64,000 nt of DNA from Pseudoalteromonas shioyasakiensis (GTDB lineage Bacteria; Pseudomonadota; Gammaproteobacteria; Enterobacterales; Alteromonadaceae). A program made the position numbers and the translations under genes. Location of the stretch: NCBI RefSeq assembly GCF_001550135.1, contig NZ_LRUE01000018.1, positions 92,820-156,819 on the forward strand, given 5' to 3'. A model generated the notes under the pieces. That model saw only the letters and a program-made list of their open reading frames with translations, was not told the origin of the DNA and made no database searches. Below are positions 27,078-37,078 of this stretch, in pieces (position 1 is the first letter of the stretch; each line of letters starts with the position of its first letter).

Positions 27078-29747
27078 ATGAGCGTTAAACGTATTAGCCA
27101 ATTTTTTAACCCTAAATCAGTCGCGGTCATTGGCGCCTCAAATTCTCCTAATCGAGCGGGGTTTGTGGTTATGCGCAACCTTTTACAAGGGGGCTTTAAA
27201 GGCCCAATCATGCCTGTTAGTTTAAATCACAGCGCTGTACACGGCGTACTAGCCTATCCGAGCATTGCTGCACTTCCAAAAGTACCTGACCTTGCGGTTA
27301 TTTGTACTAATAAAAACACCTTAATCAACATCATTAACGAGCTTGGAGAGCTTGGCTGTAAACATGCAGTGGTGATTGCAGCCGGCTTAAACGCCGACCA
27401 AAAGCACGCATTAAAAAAAGCTGCTGCTGAGGCAAATGTCTCTTTACTTGGGCCTAATTGTTTGGGCTTGCTTATTCCTCACATTGGCTTAAATGCTAGT
27501 TTTTCGCACACAGTTGCAAGCCCTGGAAAGCTCGCCTTTGTATCGCAATCAGCGGCGGTTTGCTCAACCATTCTTGATTGGGCGAAAAACAAAGAGATTG
27601 GTTTTTCATATTTTGTGTCTGTGGGTGATTGCCTTGATATCGACTTTGATGAGTTACTCGACTTTTTAGGTCGGGATGCAAAAACCAAGGCTATTTTATT
27701 GTATATCGATAATATAGAAGATATTCGCAGCTTTATTTCTGCAGCACGAGCCGCTGCGTTTAGTAAACCCGTAATAGCCATTAAAACCGGTAAAACCAGC
27801 GCCGGAGCCCTTGCCGCAGAAATACACACTGGTGGCAAACAAAGCTCTGATGCGGTCTATGATGCGCTATTCCAGCGAGCGGGTATGCTAAGGGTAAATG
27901 ACTTACGAGAGCTTTTTGCTGCGACACAAACACTGGCAATGCACCCCAAACTACTTAAAGTCGAACAGCTGACTATTTTAACCAATGGCGGCGGCCCAGG
28001 TGTAATGGCGGTTGATACGCTTTTGCAAAGCTCAGGGAAACTGGCAGAGCTTAGCGACGAGACCAGAGCAGCACTGAATAAAGTGATCCCACAATCAGAA
28101 ATGACCTCGAATCCGGTGGATATTTTTGGTGATTCAGCACCGAGGCGATATCAACAAGCCTTAGAAATCTTGCTGCAAGCCAAAGAAGTTAAAAACCTGC
28201 TGATCATTCATACCCCTTCTGCACTTGCACCGAGTGAAGACTATGCTGAGATTATTGTCGAAACCTTAGAAAAAATCCCGAAGATGGCTCGCCCTTATGT
28301 TATGACGAACTTTATGGGTGAAGATGCCGCGTATGCTGCGCGAAAGGTCTGCGCTAATAATGCCATTCCGACCTACCGTACACCTGAAGGTGCGGTTGGT
28401 GCGTTTATGCACTTGGTAAGTTATCGCCGTAACCAAAAGCATTTAACGCAAACGCCAGAATCAAACACCGATGATGCAAAAATAAATAAAGACGCAGCAC
28501 GCAATGTCGTAAATGAGTTTTTAGCCGAAGAGCAAAGCTATTTATCAACCCATGAAGCAAGCCAAATACTCACTCATTATGGTATTGATTGTATTCAAAC
28601 TGAGGTTGCTTACACACCAACAGAAGCCAAAGAACAAGCCATTGAGCTAGGCTTTCCGGTAGCGTTAAAACTAATTAGCCCAAGTATTCCTTCTAAATCA
28701 GAAGTCGGTGGTGTGGTCCTTAATTTAAATGATGCACAAGAAGTTGAGCAAACAGCCTTTGCCATGCTGCTAAGAATCAAAAACACCTACCCTGACGCCC
28801 ATATTGAAGGCTTTTCATTGCAAAAGATGGCGCCGCGAGCAGGTGCTAATGAGCTACGAATCGCTATTAAAACAGAGCCGAACTTTGGCCCAGTGATCTT
28901 ACTGGGTGAAGCAGGCACCGGACTTGAATTCGCTCAAGCTGCAGTGGCATTACCACCACTGAATATGAACTTGGCAAAATACCTGATTGCTGCGGCGCAC
29001 GATAAAGGCGTACTTAAAGACCGCGTACTACCAGAAAAGGTCGATAAATACCGTTTATGCGCCCTACTCACCCGCATCTCGCAGCTTGTTATTGACCAAC
29101 CTGACATTACCAGTGTTGAGCTAAACCCTATTTTAGCCAGCAATGGGCAGTTTTTGGTCCTTGATGCGACTATCGGCCTTAGCCGTTATAAAGCAAAAGC
29201 GAACCGTAAACGCTTGTGTATTCGCCCCTACCCGATTGAATTGGTTAAAGAAGTAACCCTTAAAAACAATACCCAAGCACAGCTAAGACCAATTAAACCG
29301 GAAGATGAGCAAGCTCACTTAGAGTTTGATCAATCATTGAGTAAAGAAGACAGATATAAACGCTTCTTCGGTGAATTACCGCAATTTAACCATGATCAGC
29401 TCGCGAAAATGACGCAAATTGATTATGACCGAGAAATGGCGTTTATTGTCAGCCAAGAGCAAAATGGTTCAGCCTGTACATTAGGGGTGTCTCGTGTACT
29501 TATGGATCCAGACAAGCTCGATGCTGAGTTTGCAATTGTGGTGCGCTCTGATTGCCAAGGTTTAGGGCTTGGCACAATATTAATGAATGCGGCAATAGAG
29601 CATTGTAAAAACCAAGGCGTAAAACAAATTGCTGGTATTACCTTGCCAGAAAACACTGGCATGATTGAACTGGCACGAAAACTCGGGTTTAAGATCACCC
29701 GCGACTTTGAAGAAGGCAGCATTAATATGGTGCTAAAACTTAACTAA
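27078..29747 (+). CDS. Protein lysine acetyltransferase Pat/PatZ type (acyl-CoA synthetase domains plus GNAT)
   Basis: Large protein of 889 residues. Order: a CoA-binding Rossmann domain (about 1-140, SVAVIGASNSPNRAG), a succinyl-CoA ligase-like domain with SQSAAVCSTILDW, an ATP-grasp domain (about 480-700, PVALKLISPSIPSKSEVGGV) and a C-terminal GNAT domain (about 715-889, with VRSDCQGLGLGTILM). PatZ enzymes acetylate acetyl-CoA synthetase and other metabolic enzymes. The start at 27078 has GAAGGA upstream; the in-frame extension from 27015 is unlikely. The NDP-forming ligase part is often inactive in this family and activity cannot be judged here. Confidence 0.92.
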   Translation: MSVKRISQFFNPKSVAVIGASNSPNRAGFVVMRNLLQGGFKGPIMPVSLNHSAVHGVLAYPSIAALPKVPDLAVICTNKNTLINIINELGELGCKHAVVIAAGLNADQKHALKKAAAEANVSLLGPNCLGLLIPHIGLNASFSHTVASPGKLAFVSQSAAVCSTILDWAKNKEIGFSYFVSVGDCLDIDFDELLDFLGRDAKTKAILLYIDNIEDIRSFISAARAAAFSKPVIAIKTGKTSAGALAAEIHTGGKQSSDAVYDALFQRAGMLRVNDLRELFAATQTLAMHPKLLKVEQLTILTNGGGPGVMAVDTLLQSSGKLAELSDETRAALNKVIPQSEMTSNPVDIFGDSAPRRYQQALEILLQAKEVKNLLIIHTPSALAPSEDYAEIIVETLEKIPKMARPYVMTNFMGEDAAYAARKVCANNAIPTYRTPEGAVGAFMHLVSYRRNQKHLTQTPESNTDDAKINKDAARNVVNEFLAEEQSYLSTHEASQILTHYGIDCIQTEVAYTPTEAKEQAIELGFPVALKLISPSIPSKSEVGGVVLNLNDAQEVEQTAFAMLLRIKNTYPDAHIEGFSLQKMAPRAGANELRIAIKTEPNFGPVILLGEAGTGLEFAQAAVALPPLNMNLAKYLIAAAHDKGVLKDRVLPEKVDKYRLCALLTRISQLVIDQPDITSVELNPILASNGQFLVLDATIGLSRYKAKANRKRLCIRPYPIELVKEVTLKNNTQAQLRPIKPEDEQAHLEFDQSLSKEDRYKRFFGELPQFNHDQLAKMTQIDYDREMAFIVSQEQNGSACTLGVSRVLMDPDKLDAEFAIVVRSDCQGLGLGTILMNAAIEHCKNQGVKQIAGITLPENTGMIELARKLGFKITRDFEEGSINMVLKLN

Positions 29748-29762
29748 AACTGGATCATTATT

Positions 29763-30710
29763 TTGCATCGTTTAAGAAATTACACTGCACGAGTTTTTGA
29801 AGGTAACGGTAAATATCGACGTATAGGACGCGCTCTCGACGTGTTTTTAATGTCGTTGATCATGATTAATGTGGTGGCGATTGTGTTGGAGTCAGTCGGC
29901 CCTTTAGCAAAGCAATATCATCACGAATTTTTAATGATTGAGCTGATTTCTGTCGGTATCTTTACCTTAGAATATGTGCTCAGGCTTTGGTGCTGTGTTG
30001 ATAAAAGCGTGCATAAAGAAAGCCCGTTAACAAATTCAAAAATTCGCATTAAGTATTTCTTTTCGCCCATGGCGCTGATTGATCTGATCGCGATTTTACC
30101 TACCATTCTGATGGTCTTTGTGAGTGTTGATTTACGCTTCTTACGAGTGCTTAGGTTAATGCGTATCTTTAAGCTGACACGCTATTCAAGGGCGATGCAG
30201 CTATTATTAAACTCGTTCAAAGAAGAAAGCAGTTCACTACTTGCGGCATTTTTTATTATGGCCGTAGTGCTGATCATTGCTTCATGCGGTATTTACTTAA
30301 TTGAACACGATGTACAGCCAGATAAATTTGGTTCTATCCCTGCTGCAATGTGGTGGGCAATGGTGACATTAACAACCGTTGGTTATGGCGATGTCGTGCC
30401 TGTGACTCCCCTTGGTCGCTTATTTGGTGGTGCTATTACACTAGTTAGTATGGGTATGGTGGCTATTCCAACCGGTTTGTTGGCCTCAAGCTTTTCTGAG
30501 CAGTTACGTAAACGCAGACAAGTGTTTACCGATGCAGTCCACGAAGCCGTTGAAGATGGGCACTTATCACCTGTTGAAGAGGAACACTTAGAAAACTTAC
30601 GGTATAAACTGGGTTTAAGTCAGCAAGAGGCGAATAAAGCGATTCATAACGAACTTAAAAACCGCAATCGCAATCTGTATTGCCGCCACTGTGGTAAACG
30701 CCAAGATTAA
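29763..30710 (+). CDS. Voltage-gated-type potassium channel
   Basis: Six-transmembrane ion channel of 315 residues. The S4-like segment DLRFLRVLRLMRIFKLTR has regularly spaced arginines, and the selectivity filter TLTTVGYGDVVP marks K+ selectivity. The C-terminal cytoplasmic part ends with LYCRHCGKRQD, a short CxxC zinc-ribbon-like tail found in related bacterial channels. The start is TTG (29763), 15 bp after the Pat-type gene, with no strong ribosome site, so it may depend on upstream translation. Confidence 0.9.
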   Translation: MHRLRNYTARVFEGNGKYRRIGRALDVFLMSLIMINVVAIVLESVGPLAKQYHHEFLMIELISVGIFTLEYVLRLWCCVDKSVHKESPLTNSKIRIKYFFSPMALIDLIAILPTILMVFVSVDLRFLRVLRLMRIFKLTRYSRAMQLLLNSFKEESSSLLAAFFIMAVVLIIASCGIYLIEHDVQPDKFGSIPAAMWWAMVTLTTVGYGDVVPVTPLGRLFGGAITLVSMGMVAIPTGLLASSFSEQLRKRRQVFTDAVHEAVEDGHLSPVEEEHLENLRYKLGLSQQEANKAIHNELKNRNRNLYCRHCGKRQD

Positions 30711-30715
30711 CATAA

Positions 30716-30739
30716 AGGGTAAAGCTTTGGCTTTACCCT
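30716..30739. terminator. Hairpin between convergent genes
   Basis: Perfect 10-bp stem AGGGTAAAGC/GCTTTACCCT with a TTTG loop, spanning the end of the sensor gene (stop at 30733) and the channel gene. The T-run is weak on both sides, so it may be only partly effective. Confidence 0.55.
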
Positions 30740-33700
30740 GAAAATTCATCATCCCACTGGGTATCTAAAAGCGCTTTTACTTCATCACCTGCTACAGGTT
30801 TGCTAAACAAGTAACCTTGGAAATACTCACAGCCTAAAGAGCGTAAGAACTGCAATTGCGTGCGGTTTTCAACTCCTTCTGCTACACACTCTTTACCCAA
30901 ACTTTTTGCTAAGGTAAGCGTTGAGTTGATAATCGCTTCATCACCTTTATCAATTCCAATATCATTAACAAAGCTTTTGTCTATTTTCAGCACATCAACC
31001 GGAAAACGTTTCAAATAGGTCAGTGAGGCATAACCCGTTCCAAAGTCATCCATATAAATACGACAGCCTAGCGCTTTGAGTTTTTCCATACTTTGCTGCG
31101 CTTTATCTGAATCATGCATCATCACTGATTCGGTGATCTCAAACACTAATGCGCTCGCAGGAACCTTAATTGCGCTTATTGATTGATGTATTTTCTCAAC
31201 CAGATTTTCGCTTTCAAAATCAAGAGCTGAGAGATTAATCGAAATATATAAATCAGAATGCGTGGTACGCCATTGGCGCAGCTCAATCAATGCTCTTGAT
31301 AGAGTCTGTAGCATAATTTTGGTAATTAGCCCGGAGCTTTCTGCAGCATTTGCAAAGTCTTCTGGTTTATATTCATCATTACTCGGCCAACGTAACAACA
31401 CTTCAAGCCCCGCCACTTGGCGAGTCTCAGCGCTCACAATTGGCTGATAAAAATTACAAAACTCATGTTCTTGGTAAGCTTTACTTAACTGTGATTCAAG
31501 GTGCAAAGTACGCTGCACTTGTAAATTCATTTCTTGCTTATAGAACTGATAACAGCCTTCAACATGACTTTTCGCGTGGTACAGTGCGACATTGGAGGCT
31601 TTCAATAAAGCTTTGGTGTCCTTTGCATCATCAGGATAAACAGCAACACCAACACTCAGGTTCACCTTTACAGCTTGCTGGCTCAGTTCAATATGAGTAT
31701 CGACACAATCCATCACTTTTGCACATAACAGCAGTAACTCATCAAGCTGTTTAAAATCTTCGGCAAGGATAACAAACTCGTCACCATCGAAACGTGCCAC
31801 GCTATCTTGTGGGCGCAACACCTGCTTTAAACGCTTAGCAACACGCTTAATTAATTCATCAGACTCTTCACGCCCAAGCGAATCATTAAAGTGCTTAAAG
31901 CGCTTAATATTAACGTTTAATAACGCCACTTTTGTTTGATGGTAATCCGCTTGTTCAATAGCGTGAACGACTCGGTCGTTGAACAAGGTTTTATTTGGCA
32001 GCCCCGTCAAAGCATCGTAGTTGGCCAGTAGATGCAGCTCGTTTTCAGCCAGCTTTTGTGCGCTAATATCAGTAACTATAATCACATAGCTATCAAGTTG
32101 GCGATTATTGCCTGCAACCGCACTTATTTTTATTAATACTTGGCGCTTTTCACCGCCAGCAACTTCAACAACATCTTCGGCTGAAAAGTGCTCACCCGAT
32201 TCAAGCTTTTGCATAATGCGTAAGTAATGGATACGAGTTGATATAGGCATACCAAGTGTGAGCGAACGGCTAGAGCGAGGCTCTGCAGGAAAACCAAAGG
32301 CATCTTGGAATGACTTATTGGTAGCGCGAATACGCAGATTTTTATCTAAGATAAACACCCAGTCGCGAGTTTGTTCAAATGCTGCACCAAACAAACGGGC
32401 ATTTTCTTCAAATACCAGTTCACGGGTCATATTTGTGTAGGTGCCAGCTACTTTTTCAGGGGCGCTGTCTTGCCACTCAACCACTTTGCCAAAGTCTTTA
32501 TACCAGCGCCAATTACCATCAGCATGGCGCAGCCTGTAGGTGCAATTGAAGTAGCCTTTTTGTGTAGATAAAAACTCTAACCACTCTAACCGGAAAGTTT
32601 GCTTATCATGAGGGTGAATCTTTGCTAAATAATCATCTAAATTAACGCTGTCTGTTTCATAACCTAACTCATTTTTAAGGCGCGGCTGATAAATAATAGG
32701 GCTTTGCGAAGACCAATCCCAAACTCCAGAATGGCTGCCTTCAAGAGCAAGCTTCAATCGTGCTTCACTCTCTTTACTTTCTTTATGGGCGGCTAGCAGT
32801 ATTTGTTGCATACGGTTACGTCTAAACACCCATGCAGCAACAAACAGTGCAACCAAAATCACATATAAAACAATAAAGTGTGGCGCACGCCAAGGTGGGT
32901 ATTTCACTTCGATATTTAAAATTGCCGGCGGCGTTAACTCTCCGGTTAATGGATCTTTTGCCCATACCTTAAGGTGGTATTTTCCTGCACTAAGTTTTGG
33001 AAACAGTACTCGGTTGTTATTACGGGTATAAGTTTTTTGACCATCACCTAGCTGGTATTCATAAATGATACGTTCTTGATAGTTAAATGCCATCGCCGAA
33101 AAGGCAACTTCGAGGCCTATATCATCATGCTCAAGGATAACACTGTCGATTGGCTGTTTTAGCTCAGCGGGTAAATCACGAGACATCAAATCAAGGTTGG
33201 TAATATTTACGTGATCAATTAAAGCTTGCTGATAGTGGTTATCCATAGGGTAAAAATAGGTAAAGCCTTTTAGCGTACCATAGACAATTTGCCCTGACTC
33301 AAGCTTAGTAAATGCACCACTATTAAACTCAGTCGAGAATAACCCTTCTGAGCCAGTAAATTGCTGAAAATGTAAATTATCAGGGTTCAGTCGCCAAAGT
33401 CCTTTGTGGCTACTCATCCAGATCATACCTGCTTCATCAAGCACCATGTCGTATAACAAAGTACCTAACTTATTCTTTTCAAGGTCGATGGTATAAATAT
33501 GCTCGTAAGTGCTGGCGTCTAAGCCGATTAGGCCAAAGTTTGAAAGCGATAACCACAACACATTGTTGTTATCTATGATGTAAGACATCACATTCACAGC
33601 AACATTTTCATGTTGTTCAGGCACTTTATATATCGTCGAGAGCTCGTAAGTTTCGGGATCAACTTGATACAGAATACCCGCATTATAAAATAATGGCGCA

Positions 33701-35238
33701 TCTGGCTTTGAAGATAACGCAGGTAAAAACCCATAAGCTAAAAACGGCTCAAATTCATCAAACTTACCGCCTAGTCGGGTCACTTTTTGGCTATCGATAT
33801 TATAAACAAACATGCCGTAATCAGGGTGAACATAGTAAAGATCCCCCGATGGCATCAACAATATGCCATGCACCCAATCGTTAATTAAAACCTGGCTCTC
33901 GGGGTTTGCGGCTTTGACTGGGGTGGCCTGCCCGGTTTTCGGATCAAAGCTTAATATACCGCGATTAGTATGCAGCCATAACTTATCTTTGTAGGGCATG
34001 ATTTGGTAAATACTGAACTCAGTAGTAATCAGGTCAACCTGATAATCTTTTAAAAACACTTCACTTTCGTAGGTTTCTAAATCAACCGCTGTTAAACCAT
34101 TATGGGTGGCAAGCCAGAGACGATTTTGAAACTCAGTGATACTCCAAATTGAATGATGCGATAGCCCATCGCCTGTTAATGAGTTGGCTGTTACATTGAT
34201 AAAATTGTAATTGTCGTATGACTGATAGAATGCACCATCATTTTTGGTTGCCAGCCACATTCCACCAGAGCGGTCTTTCACAATATCAATAATGCTGGTG
34301 TCAGCTAGTGTGTAACCACTTTCCTTTAGGCGCATATTCTTAGCTAACTCACCCGTTTCAAGGTTATATTCAAATAACCCTTTATCAGTGCCAAGCGTAA
34401 TAGAGTTAGCCTCAGGTATAATCTTCCAAATATTTAATTCACTAATGAGCGTTTTATTTTTAAAGGCAATATCTGGGGTCTCAAACATTGCTTTTAAATT
34501 GCTAATATCAACCTGATAAAGGCCTCTAACAGCCCCCACTAGCAATGTTTGTTCATTGATAATAGCGAACGATTTCACATAATTTTGATAAATATGGCTT
34601 GGCTCATTTTGGAGATGTTCAAGTTTACGGACTTTTCCTGATGCCAGCTCATAGACATAAGCACCATTACTAGTGCCCATAAAAATATAACCTTGGTACG
34701 CGAAAAGCTCTCGAATAACACTACTTTTTACGCGTTCAGGTATTTCAAAAATAGAGGTGATTTTTTTCGTTTCTAAGTCTAATTTGGCAAAATCCCAACC
34801 TCGCCCTAGCCAAAGTGTTTTGTCATCAACAGCCACCATGCTAAACACCGATTCAATAAAAATTTGCTCTTCAGTAGTTGGTTTCGCAATAAACTGCTGA
34901 TAAGTATCGGAAGTGGGATCATAGCGAAATAAACCCGCTTGTAGTGAAGCTATCCAGATATAGCCTTGAGGGTCTTGGTAAATACGGTCAATGATGGCAT
35001 CTTCAAGCTCACCATTAGGGCCTTTTATGTGAACCACCTGATAACCATCGTAGCGATTGAGGCCACCTTCAGTCGATAACCACAAGTAGCCACTGTTATC
35101 GATAAGCATGGTGTTTACATAACTTTGCGATAAGCCTTCACTGGTTGATAAACGTTTTACCTGCGAGATAGCGGGATGGCTAAATAAGCCACAGGTCAGA
35201 ATAAAAAATAACGCTATACTGGAGAAGAACTTAGTCAT
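30733..35238 (-). CDS. Periplasmic propeller sensor with PAS, GGDEF and EAL domains
   Basis: Very large (1501 residues) inner-membrane signalling protein. Signal peptide 1-25 (ending PAISQ) leads into a periplasmic two-component-regulator propeller (about 27-680; repeats like NSGYLWLSTEGGLNRYDG), a Y_Y_Y domain (about 690-760) and a membrane helix (FIVLYVILVALFVAAWVF). Cytoplasmic parts are two PAS domains, GGDEF (motif DGDEF in RFDGDEFVIL) and EAL. The GGDEF motif departs from the consensus. The EAL domain keeps EVL, ITES, MDDFGTG, the LKIDKS lysine and EGVE, so c-di-GMP phosphodiesterase activity is plausible. It follows the GNAT gene by 15 bp. Confidence 0.92.
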   Translation of the reverse strand: MTKFFSSIALFFILTCGLFSHPAISQVKRLSTSEGLSQSYVNTMLIDNSGYLWLSTEGGLNRYDGYQVVHIKGPNGELEDAIIDRIYQDPQGYIWIASLQAGLFRYDPTSDTYQQFIAKPTTEEQIFIESVFSMVAVDDKTLWLGRGWDFAKLDLETKKITSIFEIPERVKSSVIRELFAYQGYIFMGTSNGAYVYELASGKVRKLEHLQNEPSHIYQNYVKSFAIINEQTLLVGAVRGLYQVDISNLKAMFETPDIAFKNKTLISELNIWKIIPEANSITLGTDKGLFEYNLETGELAKNMRLKESGYTLADTSIIDIVKDRSGGMWLATKNDGAFYQSYDNYNFINVTANSLTGDGLSHHSIWSITEFQNRLWLATHNGLTAVDLETYESEVFLKDYQVDLITTEFSIYQIMPYKDKLWLHTNRGILSFDPKTGQATPVKAANPESQVLINDWVHGILLMPSGDLYYVHPDYGMFVYNIDSQKVTRLGGKFDEFEPFLAYGFLPALSSKPDAPLFYNAGILYQVDPETYELSTIYKVPEQHENVAVNVMSYIIDNNNVLWLSLSNFGLIGLDASTYEHIYTIDLEKNKLGTLLYDMVLDEAGMIWMSSHKGLWRLNPDNLHFQQFTGSEGLFSTEFNSGAFTKLESGQIVYGTLKGFTYFYPMDNHYQQALIDHVNITNLDLMSRDLPAELKQPIDSVILEHDDIGLEVAFSAMAFNYQERIIYEYQLGDGQKTYTRNNNRVLFPKLSAGKYHLKVWAKDPLTGELTPPAILNIEVKYPPWRAPHFIVLYVILVALFVAAWVFRRNRMQQILLAAHKESKESEARLKLALEGSHSGVWDWSSQSPIIYQPRLKNELGYETDSVNLDDYLAKIHPHDKQTFRLEWLEFLSTQKGYFNCTYRLRHADGNWRWYKDFGKVVEWQDSAPEKVAGTYTNMTRELVFEENARLFGAAFEQTRDWVFILDKNLRIRATNKSFQDAFGFPAEPRSSRSLTLGMPISTRIHYLRIMQKLESGEHFSAEDVVEVAGGEKRQVLIKISAVAGNNRQLDSYVIIVTDISAQKLAENELHLLANYDALTGLPNKTLFNDRVVHAIEQADYHQTKVALLNVNIKRFKHFNDSLGREESDELIKRVAKRLKQVLRPQDSVARFDGDEFVILAEDFKQLDELLLLCAKVMDCVDTHIELSQQAVKVNLSVGVAVYPDDAKDTKALLKASNVALYHAKSHVEGCYQFYKQEMNLQVQRTLHLESQLSKAYQEHEFCNFYQPIVSAETRQVAGLEVLLRWPSNDEYKPEDFANAAESSGLITKIMLQTLSRALIELRQWRTTHSDLYISINLSALDFESENLVEKIHQSISAIKVPASALVFEITESVMMHDSDKAQQSMEKLKALGCRIYMDDFGTGYASLTYLKRFPVDVLKIDKSFVNDIGIDKGDEAIINSTLTLAKSLGKECVAEGVENRTQLQFLRSLGCEYFQGYLFSKPVAGDEVKALLDTQWDDEFSG

Positions 35239-35253
35239 TGACGTTCCAAATTG

Positions 35254-35679
35254 CTAACTTGGCACTGTGTCACGCGTAAAGTGCATCGCAACTACGTTTC
35301 GATGCGCATATACCTCAAACAACGATTGCAAAGAATTGGGTAATGTTAATGCATAGTTAAACCCATTTTGTAGATAAAAATCAATCAGATTTTGGTACAC
35401 GAAGGTAAAAACCGTCCCTTTTTGTGCAGCGGTGACAGCCGCAAGTAATTGTGAGGCAATTTTTTGACCCCGCCATACTTCATCAACATAAAGGGTCGAT
35501 AAAAATAACAGCCCAGCTTGGTTTTGAACTCGGCAAGCGGCAATTATTTCTGTTTCTTTGTAAGCAACCCATACTTGGTCAGCTTTGCTCGCTCTGCCGC
35601 GAGCCTTGTGTTTATCATAAAATTTGTTTACTAATGGCGTTTTAATTGGCTCAAGTAAACAAAATCTAAACGCAGCCAT
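35254..35679 (-). CDS. GNAT family N-acetyltransferase
   Basis: Small acetyltransferase of 141 residues. The acetyl-CoA site is seen in LYVDEVWRGQKIASQLLAAV (motif A), and FYLQNGFNYAL is motif B; the segment IIAACRVQNQAGLLFLSTLYV is the central strand. Substrate unknown. Placed 2 bp after the DUF3283-like gene and 15 bp before the sensor, making a likely three-gene unit. Confidence 0.85.
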   Translation of the reverse strand: MAAFRFCLLEPIKTPLVNKFYDKHKARGRASKADQVWVAYKETEIIAACRVQNQAGLLFLSTLYVDEVWRGQKIASQLLAAVTAAQKGTVFTFVYQNLIDFYLQNGFNYALTLPNSLQSLFEVYAHRNVVAMHFTRDTVPS

Positions 35680-35681
35680 GG

Positions 35682-35882
35682 TTAGCTCATTAGCGAAAGG
35701 TAATGCTCAAATTGCTGCTTAAGAAAAGCTTGCTCAGACATAGGCCGATTATTTATTGCAGTGTAAACACCTTCGCGGGTGTTCTTACCACGCTTTATTT
35801 GATAAGCCCAAAAAGACGCTTCGTAATCCAATTGAATTTGATATTTTTGCTCTCGTGGCAATTTACATAAATTGAAACTCAT
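35682..35882 (-). CDS. Small DUF3283-like protein
   Basis: A 66-residue protein, MSFNLCKLPREQKYQIQLDYEASFWAYQIKRGK in its first half. The pattern resembles the short DUF3283 proteins of Vibrio and relatives, but I rely on memory of the pattern. GAGAAAG precedes the ATG. First gene of the minus-strand unit that ends with the c-di-GMP sensor. Confidence 0.55.
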   Translation of the reverse strand: MSFNLCKLPREQKYQIQLDYEASFWAYQIKRGKNTREGVYTAINNRPMSEQAFLKQQFEHYLSLMS

Positions 35883-36035
35883 ACTTTCTCAGCAATAAAT
35901 TTTTGATTTTGCAAGTATAACAAAATTAACAGGCTTTAATCCCTTTTATTAGCTAAAAAAGCCCACGGATAAGCTTGATTTTGGAAACACATATCAGTAA
36001 ATTAACGAGCAATTTATGTACGCAAGGAACGCACG

Positions 36036-36737
36036 TTGTCGAAGTATCTGAGTAACAGATTTGCCTTATTTTTGCTGTTTTTTTGCTTCTCAAGTAGTGC
36101 CAGCACCAATTTACTGATCTTTAATCGCCCTGCCGATACACCTCAAGCTCGCTATGTTATTGATTTAATGAGAATGGCATACAAAGAAATTGGCTATGAG
36201 ATCCATATAATCGACTTTAATCATCAAAATGCGCTGGTTGCTGCAAACCAAGGTGTGCTCGATGGACAGCTAGGCCGTATTGCTGATGTTAAAGATGATT
36301 ATCCTAATTTATTGAAGGTGGACTACCCACTTTTTGATTTTAATTTAGTGCTACTGAAAAATTGCCGACAATGTCAATATGAACAGCTTAAATCGTTAGC
36401 AATTCAGTCAAGCTACCCGGCAGCCCAGAGTTATATCGATAACCACCCATTTGATGGTGATGTGATCAAGGTCAGAAATGTCACCGCGCAGCTTAATTTA
36501 CTCACGCAAAAACGTGTTGAAGGGACAATATTACTAGACTTTTTACTGTCGACTAAGCATCCGGGGTTTGACCAAACGGCCTTTCATAAACAGATTCTAA
36601 TGCCGATGCAGAGCTTTCACTTTGTGCATAAACGGCATAAAGCGATAATTCCGCAACTGACTAAAGTACTTAAAAAGCTTGATGAAAACGGCACGGTGCA
36701 ATTTTTAAAATCGAAATACAACCTCAGTAAATTTTAA
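36036..36737 (+). CDS. Periplasmic solute-binding-like protein
   Basis: Exported protein of 233 residues, beginning with a hydrophobic signal peptide (about 1-23, ending SSSAS). The body matches short SBP family 3-like proteins: LIFNRPADTPQARYVIDLM, VAANQGVLDGQLGRIADV and a C-terminal LKKLDENGTVQFLKSKYN. It starts with TTG at 36036, with AAGGAA 6 nt upstream; the nearby ATG at 36016 leads to an early stop. No transporter genes adjoin, as with the similar gene at 14874. Confidence 0.75.
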   Translation: MSKYLSNRFALFLLFFCFSSSASTNLLIFNRPADTPQARYVIDLMRMAYKEIGYEIHIIDFNHQNALVAANQGVLDGQLGRIADVKDDYPNLLKVDYPLFDFNLVLLKNCRQCQYEQLKSLAIQSSYPAAQSYIDNHPFDGDVIKVRNVTAQLNLLTQKRVEGTILLDFLLSTKHPGFDQTAFHKQILMPMQSFHFVHKRHKAIIPQLTKVLKKLDENGTVQFLKSKYNLSKF

Positions 36738-36979
36738 AAATCAAAACCGCCTTGCTCAGGATTTGTTTGTTGCTGCTCTGCCTGCTGTTTTTTCTGAAGG
36801 AAACGTTTATAGCGCTGTTGGCATAAGCTAATGACTTTACGTTTTTCTGCATTGGTAAACTTATTCCAATAAAAGCGCTCATCGCGACTTCGGTAGCAAC
36901 CTTTACAATAGCCTCGGTTATTAACTTGGCATATTCCTTTGCAAGGGCTTGGAATTTCAAATATTTCAATCTGTTGCAT
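36734..36979 (-). CDS. DUF1289 family cysteine-containing protein
   Basis: Small protein (81 residues) with the DUF1289 cysteine pattern PCKGICQVNNRGYCKGCYRSRDE, likely a metal-binding knuckle. The C terminus is lysine- and glutamine-rich. ATG 36979 is the second codon after an alternative GTG (36982). It is convergent with the solute-binding-like gene, overlapping it by 4 bp. Function unknown. Confidence 0.85.
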   Translation of the reverse strand: MQQIEIFEIPSPCKGICQVNNRGYCKGCYRSRDERFYWNKFTNAEKRKVISLCQQRYKRFLQKKQQAEQQQTNPEQGGFDF

Positions 36980-37034
36980 CACAAATGCCGGTTAATAAAG
37001 AATATTAAAAGTATAGCCTGAAAATTAACCATAA

Positions 37035-37060
37035 AAAAAGCCACTTTAAAAAGTGGCTTC
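37035..37060 (-). terminator. Terminator after the PlsC-like gene
   Basis: Stem GCCACTT/AAGTGGC (37041-37058). Read on the minus strand it is followed by seven T residues, so it should end transcription of the acyltransferase gene at 37079-38209. Confidence 0.8.
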
Positions 37061-37078
37061 TTAAACTATCTGATTCGC

